Positions 29,300 to 34,975 of a DNA stretch of 34,975 nucleotides are shown piece after piece. Under the pieces are notes generated by a model. The model did not search any database. It was not told the DNA's origin and was given only the letters and a program-made list of their open reading frames with translations. The DNA is taken from NCBI GenBank assembly GCA_022925895.1, contig JAKSYS010000653.1:1-34975 (forward strand), read 5' to 3'. Origin of the DNA: Fragilaria crotonensis. Lineage: Eukaryota; Bacillariophyta; Fragilariophyceae; Fragilariales; Fragilariaceae. A program made the translations under genes and the position numbers. Every line of letters begins with the position of its first letter. Position 1 is the stretch's first letter.

Positions 29300-30976
29300 C
29301 TAATCATAATTAGTAGTAGCCCCGTATGCGTTCGGGGAATGGACTGATTTGCTCACAGATGGTTGCACAACTTCTCCAGAATTATCGTCCGTTGCCTTGA
29401 TGCCAACATGAAGGCCCAGCTTGCCAAAAAAGCAAGTAGAGGAGAACTCCCAGGATGATACCGTACTCCACTCCTGCGAATTGTATGAGCCCAAAGGTTG
29501 CTACAAACGAAGTACTCGGCATTGGTGAGCTTAAATTGCACCTCCCAGAGCCACTCGCACATGAGATCAACGCTTATCATGATTAGTAAAGATCCAAAGA
29601 AAAAGTTTGGTAGATAAGAGAGTATTGGTATCGGCAATATCAAGATGATCAACTCGCAGCCTGCCAAAACAAAGCCAGCTGTTCGAGAGGTGATCCCAGC
29701 CCGCAACGAAAAGATGGTCTGACTGAATATGTAGCTCCCCGTAGCCGCCAGTCAATCCGGACATGAGGTTCGACAAGCCCACCATGGTGAGTTCCGAGTT
29801 GTAATTGAGAGGTTCATTCAATTCAAGTTCGATCGCTGCCACATCTAAGGAACTAGATAGTGCGACGACGAAGATCATACTCAGCAGTGTCAGGATCTGC
29901 GAAGGAAAGGCGTCCCACAGTACCTTGTCAAGTTTTAAATAATCCCAAGTGTCGTACCACGCCGGTGGTGGTTTGGACGGACGAATCCAACCAATCCCTG
30001 TAGCGTCTGCAACTGTCGTATCCGTGAGTATCAGGCCAAGATAAAAGGCGGACAAGAGGAAGACAATGCAGAGTGGAGCACCAACATGTGCCGCAGGTGA
30101 CGGACAAGAACGTAAATCATGATCCCTCCCGCCAATCCTGGCAGAACCAGCATGAAATGCTCCAAAAGGATTGGCATTGACAGCGTACTCCCTCCACCAT
30201 TAGCCATGAGTGCCAACCCAGAAAATCCACAGAAGAAACCAATGTAAGCCAGATACCCTCCAATGACTGGTGTAGGAGGAGTTGTACGTATTGAGCCAGT
30301 CTTAAGTTCCCGATTATAACAAGCCCCAGTCCCAACAACGCGGTCGCGAGACTCAATCCCACAGTGACAGTCGCCAACATGACTTCGTCGTCCTGGTTGC
30401 GCGATCTGCAGTACTCTACTAAACTTCCGGCCATGCTGGACAGGAAAATGAGGCCCGCGTCCTGCACTTGACCAACGGCGAACGGTAAACCGGAGAAAGT
30501 GCTGAAACAGAGTTGATGAACCATACCTGAAACCACCGTGAGTTTCACCAGCACGGGCATGTAGGGGGCAAACGCTTCGTCGCGGTAGATAATGCTCCCG
30601 AAACTCATGAGAACAGGAAGCACTATAAAGGCATTAATAAGTCCGTACAGTGCTGATATGAAGAGCGGGATAACTTCTTCGGGCTTCTCATCTTCATCCG
30701 CTACCTGTAACAGTTGAGAGCTCCGTACCGGAGATAGGCCAGACGGTATTGACTGGAAGACTGGAGCGATTGATGGCAACAACAAGTCCGCTTCCGATCC
30801 CAAAGACTTGATCGACTCTGATTCCGAGCGCGACTTGGTGGTGACATGTCGTGCGGTGTCAGGTGCAAATGCGTGACCATTGGGGAGCAATCGCCATACT
30901 TGAGTGTGACTGCCGCCGTTCGAAAGTACGACGGACGATTGTATGAATCCGCATCAGAATCGTGGATGTCATCCAT
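29300..30976 (-). CDS. SulP/SLC26-type anion or amino-acid transporter (about six frame breaks)
   Basis: Multi-pass membrane transporter of the SulP superfamily, closest in character to the fungal vacuolar type (like yeast YGR125W) rather than to plasma-membrane sulfate permeases; that placement is from memory of motifs. Read across breaks it has about 560 residues. The polar N-terminus (MDDIHDSDADSYNRPSYF) leads to PLFISALYGLINAFIVLPV, GLPFAVGQVQDAGLIFLSS, TPVIGGYLAYIGFFCGFSG, LPGLAGGIMIYVL, IGWIRPSKPPPAWYDTWDY, the signature DVAAIELELNEPLNYNSEL with VGLSNLMSGLTGG, SYIFSQTIFSLRAGI, FFFGSLLIMISVDLMCEWLW, and FAGVEYGIILGVLLYLLF. Breaks are near 30888, 30270, 30085, 29737, 29500 and 29420. After the last helix only some 35 polar residues follow, so the usual cytoplasmic STAS domain is missing. 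The ATG at 30976 is the first in frame. Confidence 0.85.
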
Positions 30977-31638
30977 TTCTGACAGTAATCAATCAATGCG
31001 TTGCCAGTAGCAAACACTTGTTTGAATGGGCTTCAGTCTTCGATCGCCTTTCAATCACTGTGATTCGTCTTGGATTCTCATTTGCTATGTGCTGTCAGCA
31101 TCAAATTTAGAACCACCGCAAAGTAGAATGACAACAATGACGACGATTATCTTTGAAGTTACAGTGACTGGTGATTCAGTCTTATTATGCTGCGAGTACC
31201 ATGCAGAATGCCCTGACAGACAGCCATCGAGGTTGAGACATTTTTCAATACGCCTACAATCCTACTAATCCTGTACGGAGTACGATACACTATGTAGAAG
31301 AATTCCGGAACCTCCTGGGCACCAAGTGGAACAAACGGTAGTATTGGAACATCGTGGAATCCTACTGCAGTACGCGTTGCGCCAGGAATTCAAAAACGTT
31401 CGTGACTGACTCATGACTCATTTCAAATTCATTTCGAATCGAATGATTCACGACCAATCAGCCTGTGTGTGGGTGGAATGGAGAACACCGTCGCCGCCAC
31501 CAAAAAAAGTGTGAAGAATAATGATATCCGTTTTGACGAAGCGTCAACGAAATTCGGCATCAAGGTGGTAAAGCGACGCATCCCATTGTTTCTTATCACT
31601 ATCTGGCATTGTGCACATAGACAGCCCTTTCTGAAGTC
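30977..31638. other. Intergenic between divergent SulP and plastid-protein genes
   Basis: About 660 bases holding two promoters. The word ATTCATTTCGAATCGAATGATTC near 31425-31448 forms short inverted pieces (GAATCA/TGATTC), possibly regulatory. No gene recognised. Confidence 0.45.
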
Positions 31639-34600
31639 ATGCTGCCAAAAATAATGTTTCGGAAATCGACAAAGAATGGTCTGTTGATGGCTTCAGCGGT
31701 CGTTGTCTTGTCCATGCTCCTTCTTCCATCACGATTGCATGCCTTTTCATGCCATGCACCCGCAGTCAATGGCGGCTACGTGCCACTCAAGTGTTTCATA
31801 CCGCAAGGCCCACATCATCGAAAACGGATGTCATATTTTCCAAAGTGGTTCGGCCGGTGCCTGACCAGCAACCTTATCTCTTTCTGCCTCAACTCGTCGA
31901 ATATCTGCAAGACAAGTTTCGTTTGCCACCTAATCTACCCATGACCTATGAATCTGTTCAAGATGACAGAAATGACAACGTCGTTTCATGGTATTCGCCG
32001 TTGTCGTCGACTGCAGATGAAACAAGACTGTCCGTCCAAGTCGTGCCAATTCATACTGCAGAAAGCGACGACGGTGCATTTCCCTCCATGGCCATGGTGG
32101 CGGTTCATAAGGAGAAGGGCAAAACCATAAATGCGCCCATGTTAAGCAGTCTATTTGCAGACTCGGAAAAAAAGATTCTGAAAGCTCTGGATCGTGGTCT
32201 AGATCAATTTTCGGCGGGTAAAATTGTTGGTTTAGCCACACCGCAACCTCCTGCCGCTAACCAATGGGTCTCCATCTCGAGGCACGATGCCGAGGAGGAC
32301 GAATACAACGAATGGTCACGGACACAAGATACATCAACTTCTACAGAAAATGCAATTACAGCGACGATTGAGAGGAAGGAGATCTCGCAGTCGATTATCG
32401 ACACCTTAGACTCTGATACACAAAACACGACGAAGCCAAAGCGAGGTATTCAAAATAGCAATAATGTCAAATCCAACGATGTTTGTAGCGAAACAAACTC
32501 ATCGGCAGCTGACAAACCAATGAAAATAACGGCAGGGAGCGGTGGCGACTATGCCGTGGAGGCGGCTAGGATGGTTGCCAGCAAGAGAAAGGCCAAAATG
32601 GCTCAAGGCAAACGGACACCTAGTTCAGATAAGGAGGTTGAAAAGCATGATGCAAGACCTGGTCAAAAATCTTGGGACAGCCCAAAAGTTTCAACCAGAA
32701 TACCACCCGATGCGGAACGAAAATTAGCCGGACCAAGTTGGACAATTTCATCGCCAAAAAAGAGGAAGAATACCAAACTGCAGGCACCGAACAGCCTAGA
32801 GGAAAGTTCGTCCGCGAACGTGTCAGAAGTGATCCAAGAGAGTCGGCAAACGGACGATGAGTCTCTCGTAATGGCACCGTCATTGAACGTTGTCGATGCC
32901 GAATTCCTCGTTGAGCAAGGTCGCTCGACTGTGGTCGACTCCAAGCGTAAACTGAATCTAAAGGTTGTCGAGGATGTTGACTCAAAGCCATCTGAACCCC
33001 CACTATCTGCCATCAACCATGAGGACCTGATAGATAAAGAAGGAGATTCAGAAGAAATTGAAAGGCTAAAGAAGCCCAACGGATGATGGCTGATATCGCA
33101 GAATCGGGCCAAGACATGACGGCGGAAGAATTGCTAAGGGAGGTGTTAAAATTCGGTGAGGAGAAAAAGAAGGAAGAAGAAATTGGCTCTGGCTTTGTCT
33201 CGGGAGCCTTTGAAAAGCTAAGGAACTTCTGAGGGAGCAACAGCAGCAACGAGAAAGCCGAAAGTTTAAGGAAATCAGCAAAGGTGATGTCGGAGCTCAA
33301 GGTGGACATCGCCGAACCTGAGGAGCTTGTTTCGAAACCTATTAAGGAGTTAAGTGCAGAGGAAGAACCTGACGCATCTTTCAAGCAGGAGAACGACTAG
33401 CGGAAAGTCGGATTGAACTGACTTCTGTTGATGAACGTCAACTCACAGTGGAGCAAAATCAACAAGTCGACAGCTTGTTGACACAGGAGAAGACAATTTC
33501 GTCGTATGCTCGAACGCTCGACGACGAGCTTGCGGAACTGGAAGTTCGAATCAATCGTAACCCTGACGAAGACAAGGATGGTCCAAAGAAGAACAAGATG
33601 TTCGATGTCTCTCTGGCCCTGAAGTTTACAATCCCAATGTTGATCCTGAATCCGCAGTCAATTGGCCTGGTGCGTTGCCTGGAAGAAAGAAGATCAGACT
33701 GCCGAAGGAGCTCGATGAAGCCGTCAAACAAGCAAACTTTGCGGCCAACGTGATTATGAAAATGCGGGAGGAACAAGTTGGGAGTGCAGGGAAGGACGAT
33801 GTTACCGTCAACTACTTTGTGGGTGACCGGCCTCTCTCTCACGCAGAAGTTTTGAATCTGAAGACTGTGGTCGCCGAAGGAGTCAAGTTGGGGATCTTGA
33901 ACGATCCTGTACAATACATGGCAGAACGCTCTAGGCTTGCCATCATTATCGACGAACTACGATACCAACCTGACGAACGTTTCCGTGATGTTGCTGAGAA
34001 CTACAAGGATCTATTGTTGTCTAACAACTTTGTTGATCTTCTCAAAGAGCACTTGACGGAAATGGCCGATCGTGACAGAGAGATGGCCCTGAATGAAGAT
34101 GCTGATAACTCCACTGCTCGAACTGATTTGGAACAACGCCACGAGCGGGAACGACAGATTTTAGGTCAATTGGTGGTTTACGCGCAACTGCTGCTGGGAG
34201 GCTCGCGCCCTCGGAGCGTCATTGGAAGCTCAGCAGATTGAAGTAATCCGGTCGATTTGTAAGGTTGCCATGGATCCGTCGCTTGTAACTGAGGAAGAAA
34301 CTGCACGCGCCTTGACAGACGCGGTCCGCGATATGAGACCATTGTTCGATGACGTTTTTGTAGCCTATATGAAGTATGCGGTTGCCGAGGAAAAGGGCGC
34401 CTTGCTCGTGCGGGAGTTTTGGACGATCCTGAACACAATCAATGGTTAATGGTCCTGCAGATTGTTCAAGGTGTATACGCAGAGATTGCCAAGGGAATCA
34501 ATCGCTACATTGAACACATATGGTACATCCTTCGCATGGAGACTCGACAACAGCGAAGGAGTCTTTGTCCGAGATTATCGACGCGATGCCAACTTTGGAT

Positions 34601-34918
34601 GTTCGCCCTTTTGTCCTGGTCGTCGACAATATTGCAAGCTCCCTAGGCGACGCTGTAAAAGGAGAAACGGACCCCATGGTTTTGGGAGAAATGACAAATT
34701 CACTATTACAGTTACACAGAGACGTCCATGACTTACTGCCACCTGACCGTATCAATGAAATGGCCAAGGATGCGGATGAATGGGCTGCAAAACAAAGGCA
34801 GCGATTGATGGAGCAACGCAACATGACGAAGAAGCGTTTGCAACAGTCTAGGGTCACCGAGCCCATCGCAGAGGCCATTCTGAAGCGTGCCGCTGGAGAA
34901 ATTGAACGTTTTGAATAA
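31639..34918 (+). CDS. Large predicted plastid protein of unknown function (about nine frame breaks)
   Basis: About 1,090 residues read across breaks. The N-terminus (MLPKIMFRKSTKNG, a hydrophobic core ASAVVVLSMLLLP, then SRLHA|FSCHAP) is a bipartite plastid leader with A|F at the cut. A first folded region (VVRPVPDQQPYLFLPQLVEY to about LFADSEKKILKALDRGL) follows. A long polar low-complexity linker comes next (DNA 32280-33050), rich in S, T, K, D and E. Then charged helices (MTAEELLREVLKFGEEKKK, QEKTISSYARTLDDELAELE) and a conserved-looking C-terminal half: NWPGALPGRKKIRLPKELDE, VTVNYFVGDRPLSHAEVLN, GILNDPVQYMAERSRLAIII, and finally PTLDVRPFVLVVDNIA to GEIERFE. I do not recognise the protein. 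Breaks fall near 31780, 33075, 33220, 33290, 33400, 33620, 34198, 34425 and 34545, mostly one missing base each. No intron was needed. It could in principle be two genes, but the breaks keep coding text continuous. Confidence 0.65.
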
Positions 34919-34975
34919 CTTGACGACCGGTACTTGTAGACCAGCATCATAAGATGCAACAGACCTGACGTTCTG

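Noticed and set aside
31469-31654. 61-residue open frame just upstream of the plastid-protein gene
   Set aside because: No recognisable domain; it overlaps the start of the better supported gene and probably lies in its 5' leader.
32663-33112. Open frame antisense to the plastid-protein linker
   Set aside because: It mirrors the low-complexity Ser/Glu linker; no independent coding evidence.
1761-34918. Programmed ribosomal frameshifting as the cause of the many frame switches
   Set aside because: The switch points share no slippery heptamer or stop-codon context, occur in unrelated housekeeping genes, and include both lost and gained bases.
1761-34918. Calling the broken genes pseudogenes
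   Set aside because: Conserved text resumes immediately after each break, there are no other disabling changes, and essential genes such as Rpn8 are among them.

Overview
The window looks like nuclear DNA from a diatom, probably a pennate one. Genes are short-spaced, lie on both strands, and carry few, short GT-AG introns (73 to 174 bp). Two proteins start with a signal peptide ending in A|F, the cleavage context diatoms use for plastid import. The proteins are typical eukaryotic housekeeping families plus the CesT-like family that I know to be common in diatoms. The species cannot be named from the sequence alone.

Layout. 945-1511 (+) CesT/Tir-chaperone-like protein. 1761-3282 (-) tRNA-dihydrouridine synthase of the DusA type. 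4582-6335 (+) Golgi pH regulator (GPHR/GTG) family. 7648-12566 (-) one nearly full-length Helitron Rep/helicase gene with a tandem-repeat N-terminus, flanked by repeat-rich DNA. 13541-15951 (+) XPC/Rad4 DNA repair protein. 16340-17499 (-) DUF1350 alpha/beta hydrolase, probably plastid. 18051-19062 (+) Derlin. 19722-21344 (-) EndoU endoribonuclease with a duplicated N-terminal module. 21345-23975 a long gene-poor stretch. 23976-24923 (+) fatty acid hydroxylase superfamily. 25015-26183 (-) SPRY-domain protein. 26237-27146 (-) hypothetical, weakly F-box-like. 27800-28946 (+) proteasome lid subunit Rpn8. 29300-30976 (-) SulP/SLC26-type transporter. 31639-34918 (+) large, probably plastid-targeted protein of unknown function.

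The genes are mostly unrelated housekeeping functions and do not form an operon-like system. Loose links are ER/Golgi and protein turnover (Derlin, GPHR, Rpn8, possibly the F-box/SPRY pair), RNA processing (Dus, EndoU) and repair (XPC).

The most important property of the window is that most long conserved genes are broken by one-base indels, mainly single missing bases and often in short homopolymers, while the protein remains conserved on both sides of each break. CesT, EndoU and the fatty acid hydroxylase are intact. This pattern fits residual long-read consensus errors much better than gene decay, so the broken genes are annotated here as whole genes with frame discontinuities. The most interesting biology is the exon-duplicated EndoU, the repeat-bearing Helitron, and the large plastid-targeted unknown protein.
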